Under the pieces are notes generated by a model. It saw only the letters and a list, made by a program, of their open reading frames with translations. It was not told the origin of the DNA and did no database searches. From assembly GCA_050084515.1 (NCBI GenBank), contig CM114272.1, forward strand, positions 19,778,001 through 19,842,000: DNA of 64,000 nucleotides, written 5' to 3'. This DNA comes from Blasia pusilla (Eukaryota; Marchantiophyta; Marchantiopsida; Blasiales). The position numbers and the translations under genes are program-made. This document shows, in pieces, positions 34,000 to 46,445 of this stretch. Position 1 is the first letter of the stretch, and each line of letters starts with the position of its first letter.

Positions 34000-34310
34000 T
34001 AATATGGTAACTTGGGTGCAGGTGAGGGTGCTTCTTAGTCAAGTGTTGATTTCACTTTGTTTTGTTCTTTGCAAAGTAAATGCGACTACAAACTAGACAC
34101 ATCCACTTTGTGCCATCATGCAAATACCTCCAATAGGTATTTTCCCCCAATGCAACGCCACAAACTACCCGGGTGGAAACTGAGGTCAGGGTAGCCATGG
34201 GAAAAGAAGTCGTGAAACACATTCAATAAAGTATCACAAACCATGACATGAACATGTTCCGAAGGGATAAAACCTAACCAAACCCACTATTTATGGGCAC
34301 TGAACATTCC
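34000..34310 (-). repeat. Truncated inverted copy of the zinc-finger element (1.86-2.17 kb)
   Basis: The reverse complement matches 1862-2170 closely: GTTGCATTGGGGGAAAATACCTA, TATTTGCATGATGG and GTAGTCGCATTTACT..GCAAAGAACAAAAC are shared, as is the CTTTTCCCATGGCTAC stretch upstream. The finger codons remain readable (C-L-V-C-S-R-I-Y), but AAATCAACACTTGACTAAGAAGC is cut off soon after. Only the 5' part of the family is present. Confidence 0.85.
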
Positions 34311-34568
34311 CCCTAAGTATCTGATGTGAAATGAATTTCCAAACCTTGGTATTCTCCTAAAATCTCCCTTGCTTTAAAATCTGGAATACTTTCCATTCCT
34401 CCCTCAACCACATTGCTCAAAGGTGTGTATCAATCTAGAAGAGGAGAGAAATAAGGCAACGGGTCCAAAAAAATTGAAAATCAGTTGTAGCTCAGCAACT
34501 ACACATCTGAACTACCTTTGTAGTAATGATTTAACAGAACTCAAAATAGAGACTGTAATCATTTAGTA

Positions 34569-34686
<118 letters not shown>

Positions 34687-36519
34687 CTTGCTATAGCAAA
34701 AACTATTCCATAAAAGGGGGACTATAACCTCTCCTATCCTACCTCTGGCATGAACGAACTTGAAACAATTTTTGCCCAGACTTACTCAGAAGGTATTCCA
34801 TGAACATGGAGGAAAAAAAATGCAAGTTCAATTGCGAAGTGCGGCGCCAAAACCCTACTCGTCAGAAGTTGAGGTAAAAGTGGGCATCGATCTCCTAACA
34901 AAAGGAGGTCATTCACAACCGCCAAATGATGTGGAAGGTTGGATCACATCACACCCTAAATCTGAGCCTTTTATTAAACAAATCCTACCATTCGTCACAT
35001 AAAATTGGCGGGGATTTACTCTAAACGCTTGGAGACTTCTCATTGGTGGCTATTGGGGATAGAACGTCCAACCAAAATTTGGAGCTAGGATAAATGGGGC
35101 AAGATCCTAAAGGACGCCTCACACTTGGCGACGATTTCAATTGTGCTTTGGGCCATCGCCCCGCCACATACATGCCCCATATGGAAGCCCATGGGCATCA
35201 CGTATCGGTATATGGGTGCTATTTTTTCCCGCTCTGGATATCCGACCCACACGGAAAATATATAGGGGTTGGCCGGAAGAAACCTTCCGGCCAAATTGGG
35301 GTGTGGGTGATCGCGGGTTGGGGGTGGGAACACCGGTGGGTAGGGGGTTTTGGGGTTTTGGAGTTCTAGAACCAAGAGCGAATAAAGCCTTTGAGTTCTG
35401 AGACTACATAGCGTCTAGGGGGCAAGTTAAATTTCACCTCCCACGTGGAAATTTGTATCGGAAACACAACACTGCTACGTCAAGGTTTCATGCGCCACCA
35501 AGCAAGTTCGTGTGATGGAAATTGTTGCTCTTTACGGCCTCTACAAGTAGGCCTTGAATAAAATGTTGTGTAGGGATTGTGCCACATCATCATTTTATTA
35601 TCTGAGCAAGGGGCATTCCACTTGGAATTTTTGCGGATGTGGAAAATGTGGATTAGCAATACTGATGGACGACATTTTTAGGTAGCAACGGAGGATTGTG
35701 CAAATTCGTACGAAACAATAGAAGTTGTGTAGGGAGCCATCATTTTTTTCTCTCTTCATTGTTGTCGCATGCTTAAAGCGTCCTGATCGGATTCTCCATC
35801 AATGTATTACTCCTATGTTCAAAACGTAGCTCGCAACCGCCTCGCTTGATGGATACTTGAGCGACGTCTTTCTTTTCCGTCTCCATTCCAAGTGTGTTTC
35901 TTACTTGTTTCCTTTTGTCGTTGTTCTGCATATTGTTTTTGTTGCGTTGCATCCAACTCCTTCCTAGTCGATTCTTTCCCAAACATGTAGCTAGAGAAAG
36001 CCTACAGCCAATACCAATGGAAAATCCTGAAGATGAGTTGGATTCATGACTGATGCATCTGCGGTCTCACGCGAGAAAGCTTACATAGTAGCGAATATTT
36101 TTAACTAAGCAATCCTTGGGAGCTTCCCTATGCACAAAATTTCTTCACATATGGCAACCTAAAAAAGTATTTATTCAAAAGGTAAAATTAATACGGACAC
36201 GACTTTGAGTAAGAATTGATATAGATGTGCATAAAACTAAGAGAAGGTCAAACTTTCAAAAATATTCCGCAATCAAGAAAGCAAGATTGCGGATAGGCGT
36301 CTCCACAAGTATGCAGAAGTCTTCGTTGAGCCCTCCATCACCTTAGAGAATAGTAAAATCCCATATCTAGTGACGAGTTCCAATTTTCCTTCTAAGTCAT
36401 GGGCTGATTGAATTTTGTGTGATCTACTTAAAACAGGTCGATTGTATTCTTAATTGGGGACAAAAATCAGGTACATATCTTCAGACTAGCTACAGTTATT
36501 TCCATACATGCTTAGAATA
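34687..36519. other. Stretch without a recognised gene
   Basis: A local GC-rich patch at about 35080-35370 holds overlapping open frames on both strands without known domains. A perfect hairpin lies at 35269-35294 (arms TTGGCCGGAAG and complement, loop AAAC). Confidence 0.45.
35269..35294. repeat. Perfect 11-bp hairpin
   Basis: TTGGCCGGAAG, loop AAAC, then CTTCCGGCCAA. It sits in the only GC-rich island of this AT-rich region. Confidence 0.8.
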
Positions 36520-36838
36520 TGTCACGTCTGCTAGAATATATCGACGAGATCTAGTAGAGCGCCTTTGTAGATACTAGAGGACAGCCTCGAGAGGTTGAGG
36601 ATGACCTGCTGAAGGCACATGTAACTTGAGAGAGCATGTTTTCCCTTCGTTTCAACTCATTTGGAGACATATTGAGGAACTTACTATTCTAGTAAGTTAC
36701 CATTTTTTGTATTGTTGACTTTTCACTTTGGGAAGTGGCCCTTGACCCGCTACAACAGGTCAAGAGCCAAGGAGGTGACATACGAGCATAGGTTACCGTG
36801 GAGAGGGCTTGGGAGAGGGAAGGGTGTATATCAGCGTG
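36520..36838 (+). repeat. Truncated LTR of the same gypsy family
   Basis: It starts TGTCACGTCTGCTAGAATAT, like the LTR start TGTCACGTCTTTTAG of the element at 42.5-46.9 kb. It stays alignable through GATCTAGTAGAGCGCC, CATATTGAGGAACTTACTA, AAGTGGCCCTTGACC and GGTCAAGAGCCAAGGAGGTGAC, and fades near 36838. Its orientation is opposite to the 42-47 kb element. The LTR 3' end and any internal sequence are missing. Confidence 0.8.
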
Positions 36839-37447
36839 TACCACGTCACGCTATATTTGCATCCAACGCTCTTTTCTATATTAGGTTTTTTTTTCTCGTA
36901 ATTTCATTTCACTACTTACATATCCCAATAGCCAAATTTTAGGTTGTATTCAAGGTGTGTTGGTAAATCCAAACTCCTTGTCTATATATATAGAGTAAAT
37001 AGCTTACCATATCCTTGTTGTTCATACGATAGCCATTTATAGTGTGTACCTGATCTATATGTGATGACTACTATACTGACCTCATAATCAAACTTATACA
37101 TCAGTTACAATTGGCCACGAAGAGGTACTTGCAGATCCACATCTTAGCCTTGGACGTACAAGTACTCTATAAATACATCCCACTCCAACTTAGGAGTTCT
37201 GAATATATAGGAACAACAATCTTATAGGAGGAAATTTGACAACTCTGGCAACTTTTGTACTTATTGAATATGACTAGCTTTGCAAATTATCATCCAAGAC
37301 GCCTCCATAGACCAATCCCTGCAAGTGAGCGGTAGTCATACTTGAGGACTCGGTCCAACATATTTAGGAGATCCTCTACCTTCAATAAGGAAAGATTTAG
37401 ACTTCATAGAATCCGTGTCCGAGGAGGAACTTCCTTGAATAGGAAAC
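36839..37447. other. AT-rich stretch left of the Helitron remnant
   Basis: No gene recognised. It probably contains the decayed N-terminal part of the Helitron protein, but I cannot read it. Confidence 0.4.
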
Positions 37448-40400
37448 TTGCATGTAGATCTCATTGAATACCTACTCGAATGGAGAGATGAATGTTATAA
37501 CACATTCAAAAAGATGCAATGTTATGGCTATTGTGGCTATGTTCTTTATTGCAATTCTCGATGTAAGATGTTTGTGACTCAATCTGTAATATCTCCACCT
37601 TATGCATTGTGTAATGAGTTTTCAAGGGACTACATTATACCAAGGGCATGATATTTTCATGTATTTGCTTAGTGTACTTCAAAACAAACACGTACTAAAC
37701 TAAATGTTTACCTGACACTTGCCTACTTTAGGCGCGTACTCAATGTCAATCCCCTTGAGCTTCAACTTCTATCTATTGTCGATTTGCAAAGAGGTATTGA
37801 GGTAAAATACAATGGCTTCCATGAGGAATTTTTCTCTGTATGTTCACTTCTGGATTCTCCCCTTGTTGGTTTTAACCTCCATAATCTTTACATTGCAGTT
37901 CTAGAAGGCTATAAAAGAGAAACTTCAATCAATCTCAAAATAAACAAACTGTATAGAGATTATAAGATATTATTAAAACTACCAAACCCTCTATCTAGAC
38001 TAGTTATCCTACCATCTAAAGCAGTTGAGAGTATACTAAAACAATCTCAAGACAAAGGACAGGTAACCCACAGTATGAACCATGATCCCTACCATCCAGA
38101 ACTCAATGTTTTGCAAGATGTGGCCTATTCCTTATCTGTAAAAAAAAGTACCTCATCAGATATTATTGAAATTGGTAGTCTATATTTACATTAAAATTAA
38201 TGAGTGCGTGAAAGTCTTCTCACAGATAATACAAGGACCTCACTAGATCCAAAACTCACTATAGAAATAGGTTTGTTTCCATTCTTGTTTCCCTATCTCC
38301 GCGGCTACTACGCAAGACAATCATCATTTTCTTACTACCTACGCAACTGTTCTAGGCACCTATTTTGTGTATTCTCCCTCTATAAACCTTCCTCTTTGTT
38401 GATGCACCAACTAAGGCAATCCATAGTGTTATGCTCCTCTAGTATATCCTTCATATTGAACCAAGAGCTAGACAAGACATAACATACCTTCCTGAAGAGG
38501 ATCTATATTGCTATTTATAAAAAATACTTTGTTAGTCCACAGATTTCGTGTAGTCCTTTATGGCACCGCAGGCATTTGAAAGTCCTCAAAGCCATGGTTC
38601 ACAACTGGGGCATGCTCCACTTTTTTCTTACCTTAACATCTGACAAACTATCAGCCACTCGGTGGCCTGAGTATGATGATATTGAATTGTTGCTAAATAA
38701 CTTTAACATTTATATGGCAAGATGCTCCTACATAATGTGCTTAGTTATTCCATATTAGACTACATTCATTTCTATCAAATTTCGTATTTGGAGGGCCAAA
38801 ATCATTTCGTAGAGTTCTTCATTATTTGATACGCTATGAGCTCCAAGGTCAAGGCAGCCTGCTTTGCCACATAATACTATGGGTCCATCAATCATATATT
38901 CACCATATTACAATAGAAATAACTGTATATATTCTTGTTAATCCTCCATGTGCTCCATCTAGCTTAAATAATACATCTACAATGTCTCCAAATGATATCC
39001 TTTATCATTATGTCTTAAATAAAAAACTACATAGATATAAGGAGGGAATATGTATTATTTGAAAAAGAAACCATAAGCCTTTTTGCCGATTTGGTTTTCC
39101 CGCACCTCCAAACTTAAGAATTGAACCATATATTGATTCCACAACCATGAGATGGAACTATTTTTGTTCTTCTGTAGAACACCGTAATGTAATACCCTGA
39201 TTGCTACTATGGGGAGCCCATTTGAATCTCCAACAGATAACAAATATTGATTGGTCCTTCTATTTGCTCAAATATGCACTTAAATCTAAACCAACCGGAT
39301 CTTTAGACATTGACACTGACATTGCTAAATGCCTAGGGCTGGGAGGGTTAGATGAAATAGAGCTGAAATTAGTTTATGGGGTAGTCTTAAATAAGTTTGT
39401 TTCCTTCATAGAAGCTGCATTAACATCTATGAAAATACCTATTATCTTTTGTTCACAGGTTGTTCAATATGTTGATTCTAATCCACCACATAGACGCATC
39501 TCATTGTAAAAAAATGTCTTTGTTCCCTGCATTCATCCCATTTTCATATATTCAAATAGGCCGCCACAACTTGAGAACCTCACGTTTGTTGAGTACTGGT
39601 CTACTTTTGAGTTACTAAAAGTATACTCCCTCAATATGGAAAATTTCCTTGCACTATAAAACCTTGGCAATATTGTTTCCACTACAAATCGGGTTGTCTG
39701 ATTTACAGAGTTCCATCCTCTTCAACAACGGAACGAATCTTTCTACGTTGCCTTGCTAAACAATGTTTCATTCATATTTGAAACTTCTCTCCTATCTTAT
39801 GACTTAGAATGTTGGACTTATTAGCACGAGTGCATGCATAGGAAAATTGTTAACTACATCGAGGATGTTTATACTCTCGTCAAAGTCCACGCTATGAAAA
39901 AATTATGGGCACAAGTTCATCTTTCATAAATACTTGCCAAAGTTATTTACATACTACAACCTCAATTAGACATGGACATTGATCAGATGCTCTTAAGATC
40001 TTCTAGCCATCCTACTCCTTTACTTGTTCGAGCTAAACAAACCAACCTAGAATCCGACCTCTCTAGTCTTAACAACGAGCAGTTTGCTCCTTTCAACACT
40101 CTACAAAACCTTAAATCATGTCTAGTACTTCTCTGAGGTCCTCCTGGTTGTGGAAAAATATACTTCATAACCTTTATGCACAAAGTTTGGACTCATGCAG
40201 GAATGAGCCCATTGCTAATGGAAACTACAGGAAATGCAGTTGTTAGACTTCACAATGAGACCAGTACTGTCCATTCGGCATTTGAAATACCTATAAGAGA
40301 TGATCTCCCATCTATGCACCATACTTCTCATAATTATTTAAGGTTGAAGTTTGCTCAACTCATTTTTATAGACGAATGTTCAATGCAACACCTAAAATCC

Positions 40401-40963
40401 TATAGATAGTTGCAATGCGCTTACATGCAGTTTGCACTAATGATCATATGAATCCATTCGGTAGCAAACTAATAATCCTAGTTGGTGATATGTGTCACTT
40501 GCCTCTAGTTTGTAGCCATAAGAATGTAGATTTTTGTACTAATTGCCATGTAACCTCCTCGACATTATTTGAAAAAATTATAACTTTTGAGTTGTCAACC
40601 CTAATCAGACTTTTTGATGATCCAGAATACCTTCAATTCCTCAACTCTATCATACATGGACAACCAACCCAGCTTCAACTCAACCATTGTTTATTTGATA
40701 ACTTTATTTCAAAAAATAAGGCTATAGACTTCATTCACAATGACACAACAATAATATGCACACATTGTGAGGATGTGGCCATATTCAATGTACTTGCTCT
40801 AAGACGTATGTTTGGAGATGCATCTATTATAAGAGTACTTGTTAAAAAATATACTCCATTGACAGTTGAGTTCAGTTCAAAAGACAACACATTCCACCAA
40901 TTACCACATGGTGCACTTCATTGTACTGCTATGCTCATTGTAAACATTAATTTAAAACTATAA
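37448..40963 (+). pseudogene. Decayed Helitron RepHel protein (Rep plus PIF1-like helicase)
   Basis: Fragments in different frames line up in the order of a Helitron transposase. 37.8-38.5 kb holds linker pieces ending in an LPFLFP-like motif (GLFPFLFPYLRGYY, about 38270). 38.58-38.76 kb reads FFLTLTSDKLSATRWP, typical of the Helitron-like N-terminal domain. 39.2-39.5 kb has further Rep-side sequence. The helicase starts with Walker A GPPGCGK (40137-40157, directly after a TGA at 40134). Walker B FIDECSM follows (about 40366-40386), then LVGDMCHLPLV (about 40480-40510, matching the PIF1 GDxxQLPPV motif) and a C-terminal piece GALHCTAM. Stops and frameshifts break it at least six times. Helitrons move by rolling-circle replication; this copy is non-autonomous. 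Confidence 0.75.
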
Positions 40964-42317
40964 GCTGCCAATGGATCTTTGGAAAAATAGTAGCTTTTGA
41001 TCTATTACTTTTGCCAAAGGATAATAATTATAAGATTTTTCAAGAATGAATAAAATGTAGAATGTAGGGAATAATTTAAAGAATTATATTCTTTAAATTA
41101 TATTCTAAATGCTTTTCTTGATGGGTTCATTCAATGGAATATGATGGGATGGTTAATCTAGGGGCTATTTCTCAAATATGAGACCATATTTCTCATAAAT
41201 GAGGAAAACCAAGTCCCACTAAGAATTCCCATAATACCAATGTTAGATGGAATTAATTCTACAAGTACTCCTCAACCAACCAATTTCTCGAGAGGGGATA
41301 TTGTAATAGGAGATAGATTTAGGTACAAAAAAAACTTTAGCTACTTGAAGATGTGGATTCCATAAGCGGACATCATACTATTGGTGATATAACATAATCT
41401 TTTCCGTGTAGCCAAGCATTACAATGGAAATGTTAGAAGGGAAATGATGCAACATTTTTAGAATTGCCTTTTCTCCATGTGTTGTGAGCATGACAATATA
41501 TAGTTCCACTTTTTAGAAGTGCTCTACGATAAATCTTAAATACATCTATATTATTATTGGAGAGTGCCTCGACCTTCATTTTGCAAACTCTTCTCCTCTC
41601 AACACTTGGCACTTTCAACCAGTAGGATTACTCACCTTCTACGCCATTTGGATTCATCGAAATTGATTTAAAATGACACTTGAGAGTTAATTATGGGAGG
41701 TAATTCAAACTTGTGCATCGCACGAGCTTACACTACTAACATTGGTAAAACTTATAGTAATCATAACAAATTTTTTTTTTTGTGAATATTATACCCTTAT
41801 GTTATTTTCCAAAATTTACCAAAATTTATAATTACTTTATGATTTATATTTTTGGAAAAAAATCTATTCATTCCTCCATTATTATTTTTATATATGATTA
41901 TGTATCCTTATAAGAAGGGGAAAAATATTTCTATAAGTGAATTCTTTATAAACTTCAACATTTTGGTATTGGAATACTCATACCAAAATATTTGTGAAAA
42001 AATATTTCTTATTCTTTGGAATTATGAATATTTAAAATATCTGACGAGACATATATACAAAGTGCATCTCAAGAATTCCACATATTTAATCATCGTAATC
42101 AAGGTACTTCGTGTGCTATGCACAAGACCAATAATCATGTTGCCAAAATATTCCCCCAAACAAACGTTGCTACATTTGTTATCAAAATATTTTATTGTTT
42201 CCCCACTATCATGTGTCAATCGGATAGGTGTTTGCAAATTAAGTAGATGTCCTCCCTTTAAATTATAAATAAAGAGAAGTGGCCAAAATAAACTCAATCT
42301 AATCTCATGTGAAAATA
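40964..42317. other. AT-rich stretch between Helitron and gypsy element
   Basis: No gene. A local duplication (TTTAAAGAATTATATTC / TTTAAATTATATTC) lies near 41075-41105. The candidate Helitron terminus is reported separately. Confidence 0.45.
41710..41739 (+). repeat. Candidate Helitron 3' terminus
   Basis: A short hairpin CTTGTGC-ATC-GCACGAG (41710-41726, one G-T pair) is followed 9 bases later by CTAA (41736-41739), the CTRR pattern of Helitron 3' ends. It is on the same strand as the helicase and 750 bp downstream. The next base is C rather than the expected T, so the call is tentative. Confidence 0.4.
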
Positions 42318-42445
42318 AATGATGTCGTGCGCATACTCATCGCTACACAAAATACATCGCTGTCACCGAACACACACACAAACATGCACGATCCCATACT
42401 AACTCATGGGATCCAAACAACGAGACAAGAAGTACCAAAATATCT
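42318..42445 (+). repeat. 128-bp repeat outside the 3' LTR
   Basis: GTCGTGCGCATAC.CATCGCTA..CAA.ATACATCGCTRT and on to AAGTACCAAAATATCTCCAAT. The same sequence recurs at 42966-43094 on the other side of the left LTR, in the same orientation. Confidence 0.85.
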
Positions 42446-42552
42446 CCAATAAAATAAGATCCAATCTCTCTCTACACCATCTGACACCATAGCTCTTAAA
42501 GGTGTGCACTCTCTCTCATGTCAAACCAAACCTACTCTCCTAAGAAGAGGCT

Positions 42553-42963
42553 TGGATTACACTCACAAGGCAAGGAACCTTAGCCCTGCCGCCTTATGCC
42601 AAGAGGTTCAACAAAGAGAGAATGAGCTCTCAAGCTCTCTCTCCTTGAGGTATACCCCTCCCCTCTCCCAAGCTCTCTCCATGGTAACCTATGCTCCCAA
42701 GTCACCTCCTTGGCTCTTGACCTGAAGTAGAAGGTCAAGGGCCACTTACCAACAATATAAAGTCGATCATATACTCACAATGGCACTTACCTAAAATAGT
42801 AAGTTCCTCAATATGGCTCCAAATGAGCCGAAACGAAGGGGGAACCTACTCTCTCAGGTTTCCCGGGGCCTCAGCAAGTCATCCTCGACCTATTGAGCGT
42901 GCCCTCCACTACTCACGAAGGTGCTCTACTAGATCTCACCGATATATCCTAAAAGACGTGATA
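42553..42963 (-). repeat. 3' LTR of the Ty3/gypsy element
   Basis: Direct repeat of 46446-46857, about 411 bp with roughly two dozen substitutions. On the minus strand it ends in TAATCCA; its start is TATCACG where the other LTR has TGTCACG, so the first dinucleotide is damaged. It contains AAGTGGCCCTTGACC and CTCTCTCCATGG. Confidence 0.85.
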
Positions 42964-42965
42964 TC

Positions 42966-43094
42966 TGTCGTGCGCATACACATCGCTATACAACATACAT
43001 CGCTATGATCGAACACACACACAAACACGCACGATCCCATGCTAACTCATGGCATCCAAACAACGAGATAAGAAGTACCAAAATATCTCCAATC
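42966..43094 (+). repeat. 128-bp repeat inside the element, next to the 3' LTR
   Basis: Second copy of 42318-42445. The LTR is thus bracketed by a direct repeat of internal sequence, as expected if two tandem elements once shared this LTR or after unequal recombination. Confidence 0.8.
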
Positions 43095-43413
43095 GCCCTC
43101 CTAGTTGGTATCCCTACTCCAAATAGCCATCTATCCCTACCTACCATAACATTCATCTCTCGGACGCTAAGAGCAAGAAGGCCGGGTGCTCATGTGGCCC
43201 CGTCGTTAGTCGGCTTCTTGTCATCCATGTCACAGACACAAGTCAAAATGTAGAACTACCTACTCTATGTATATTTGGGACACATCCATCGTCCCTGAGG
43301 AACCCTAGTGAGAGGTGGCGTCAAACATGCCATATGCCATCCTCTCAAACACCCATCACAGACTAACATAGTGGCTGCACCAAGGGCGGAACCACACAAC
43401 ATACACCGCAAGC

Positions 43414-46233
43414 CTAAAGAACTATTGCGAAGCTCGCATAAAATGTATCGTCAATGTTTGGAAGATGACATGGCGCACAGTTACGCATATGGTCCTTCCA
43501 AACCATACCATCACGTCCCTCCAATAAGAGAACACCGTATGGCAAAACCTCACGCACTCTCAAGAGGGTGCGTCTTGCAGTCACATCCAACGTCGTGGGT
43601 GTCGTCTTCTGCAAGTAGACATAGTCTTCCTGATGAAACCTCTGGATAGTAGGTCGATAACCACCTCCCTGAATAGTCACATACCTCAACGTATCCCAAT
43701 GTTGCGCAATCGCCAAGTTCTCAAACGCCATTGGCATCACTCTCCAAAACAACTCAGCCCTCTCAGAACATGCTCGCATCCATACATCAGGGTCATCAAG
43801 GCTCAACACCTCACCAGTATCTCGACGGATGGCCGCTAGGAAATATGTTTCTTGGCCATAAAGCAATAAGTACGGTGAGAAAGACGCTAAGGATGCTTGC
43901 GTGCTGAATCTGTATCCCATCGCCAACCACGGAAACTGAAGGTCCCAATCTCCTAAGTGACCTCTGTGCAAGCCATACTTGTGTAGTCCTCTCTTCACCG
44001 TCTGCACAACCCGCTCCGCTAGTCCATCCGCCTCAGGATGATCTCGCGAAGTAGTGCGGTGGTCGATCAGTGTCTAATCACACAAGGCCTAAAACTCCCC
44101 GCGGAACTCTGTACCGTGGTCTGTCAACATCTCAGCTGGTGCGCCGTTATGACTCAACACTCGATCTAGGAAGGCATACGCAACTCCCTCACTTGCTTTG
44201 TCAGACAATGCAACCAACTGTACCCACTTTGAGAAGTGCTCGACCATCACCAATACATAACGACTATGGCGCTCCGTCAAAGGCAAAAGTCCTGCAAAAT
44301 GCAAACTCCATCTATAACCTAAACCCATGATCGGAAGTGGATGAAACTGTGGAGTTGGAGCATTGAACGATGCTCGGACTCGATCATACATCATGCATCT
44401 GGCAACAAATTGTTGAACATCAGTCTGCATGCCTCGCCACTAATATTGAATCTGGAGCAAGTTGTACGTCCGATTCACTCCAAAATGACCCACCTCCTTG
44501 TGGGCATGACGCACCCAACGTGCTCTCTACGAAGGATGAGGCACTACATGCACTCTACCATCCTCCCACACTTGCAACACATATGTGCCCTCCCACTGGA
44601 ACCGTTTGGCTTGTTGAAGGATCCGATCCCGCTCTCTAGAACCCACTGTGCTCGCGACGCTACCAGTACGCAGGTACTCCAAGACCACTCCATCGTCGTG
44701 AATGTCTCGGCTACTTGTCGTCTACTCACCGGCCTCTGGATCTAAGGACTCTCCATCAGATCTCGCCAATCAAAGTCCTCCGCAATCTGGCTCTCCATAG
44801 CCAACAAGCCCAAATAGGCTGATGCATGCCATCCTGGCACCAACTCCTCATCACTCTCACCATGCCAACGAGCTCCAATCGCATCTCACTGACTCGGGCA
44901 TGGGTTACGGCTCAAACCATCTGCATCTTGGTTGAGCATCCCATATCTATGCACCACCTGGAAGTCATAATCCTGTAGCAAAAGAGTCCACCTCGCAAGC
45001 TTCGCTGTAAGCTTGTCGGACTCTACCAACCACTTAAATGGTTGATGATCAGTAATGATGGTAAATGGATTGCCGAATAGATAACATCTGAAATGTGCAA
45101 CAGCCCACACTGCAGCCAAGCACTCACCCTCATACGAGCTATACTTCGCCTCTGCAGCGTTGTTCGAGCGACTAGCATAAGCCACCACGAACTCTCTACC
45201 ATCATCGTCATGCTGGGTGAGCACGGATCCAAGCCCGAACATGCTCCAATCGGTATGCAACTGGAAAGGACGACCCCTGATCGGTCTCCTTAATATGGGA
45301 GCGGACGTCAATCTATCCTTGAGCATCTGAAATACTCTCTCTTGCTCATCCCCTCCAGTGCCACTCCTGATCTACCTTGGTCATCAAGGTTAGCGGCTTT
45401 GCAATCGAACTGAAACCCTTGATGTACCGTCAATAGAAGTTCGCCAATCCCATGAATGCACGAACTCGACTCACATCTATAGGGCGTGGAATGCGTGAAA
45501 TAGCCTCTACCTTTGTCCGTTGCACACCAAGGCCCCCAGGGTATATCGTATGATCCAAGTACTCAATCTGGTCGTAGAAGAACTTGCACTTGTCTGGATG
45601 TTGCTTGAGCCCATGTAACTGCAATCGTCGAAATATCTCCTCTAGATGTCGCTCATGCTCCTCAACCGTGGCGCTAAAGACTATGATGTCATCAATATAA
45701 CACCTAGCAAAATCCAGACATGCCAAGATCCTATCCATGACCCTCTGAAACTCAGACAGGGCGTTCTATAACTCGAATGGTAAGAACCGCCACTGGTACA
45801 AACAATCCTTCTCGTGAGGATCGATGCCCCAAAATTCCGTCTTTTGCATGTCCTCCAATTTGATAAGCAACTGATGGTATCCAGCTCGCAATGAACTGAA
45901 GACCTTTGCATGCTCAATCGCATCAAAGATCTCCTCAGGGGTGGGCATGGCATACCTATCAGCCTTTGTCTGCCGATTGATAGGTCGGTAATTTCCACAC
46001 ATTCGCCTATTCGTCCAGTTGCCATGCCCATCCTTCTTGGCGGGCATGACAGTAGCAAATGAATACTCTCCATGCGACATCTCCGTTAGTCCTACTCCAA
46101 CCAAGTCTTGACTCCTACTCTGAATCAGAGCCCTCTCCATGTCACTGTACTTGTAGGGTCGTTGGAAGATCGGCGTGTCACTCGACAACTCAATGCGGAT
46201 CCCTAGACCCTTCAGCGTACCCAAATCATGCAT
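43414..46233 (-). pseudogene. gypsy pol: RT, RNase H, integrase (broken)
   Basis: The reverse transcriptase N-half (46233-45766) has RRMCGNYRPINRQTKADRY and FSSLRAGYHQL. A stop in PFEL-stop-NALSEFQRVMD follows; the second half (45738-45430) has the catalytic YIDD box (CYIDDIIVFS). RNase H (45326-44886) shows QLHTDWSMFGLGSVL, where the usual DAS-type catalytic Asp is retained, then YEGECLAAVWAV and ITDHQPFKWL. Integrase (44430-44089) has MVEHFSKWVQLVAL and LTDHGTEFRGEF (second Asp). The C-terminal part (44007-43414) has FSPYLLLYGQE and a chromodomain-free tail. Frames change between RT and RNase H and before integrase. It copies element RNA into DNA and inserts it; this copy cannot make a full protein. 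Confidence 0.88.
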
Positions 46234-46424
46234 ACTAAATGAAAAAAAAGCTCCTATAACTCCTAAGGAGTAGGTGTATCTGACGCCGCTCTCCTCCGGT
46301 CAACTTAGGGCCCATATCTGGCTCCTAAGTCTCCATCGTGACTACTATAGGACTCTCCGACGCGGATGTCGTGGTTGGTATGGTGCAACCTCGTCTCGGA
46401 AAATAGAACTCCCATCTCCACGTG

Positions 46425-46439
46425 CAGTACCCGGAACCA
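46425..46439 (-). other. Candidate primer-binding site
   Basis: On the minus strand, TGGTTCCGGGTACTG begins 6 bases after the LTR end CCCA. It starts with TGG, as a site pairing with a tRNA 3' CCA end should. The tRNA is not identified. Confidence 0.35.
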
Positions 46440-46445
46440 CGCTCT

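Noticed and set aside
35085-35401. Overlapping open frames in the GC-rich patch
   Set aside because: Three frames are open at once on both strands and none shows a family motif; composition explains them.
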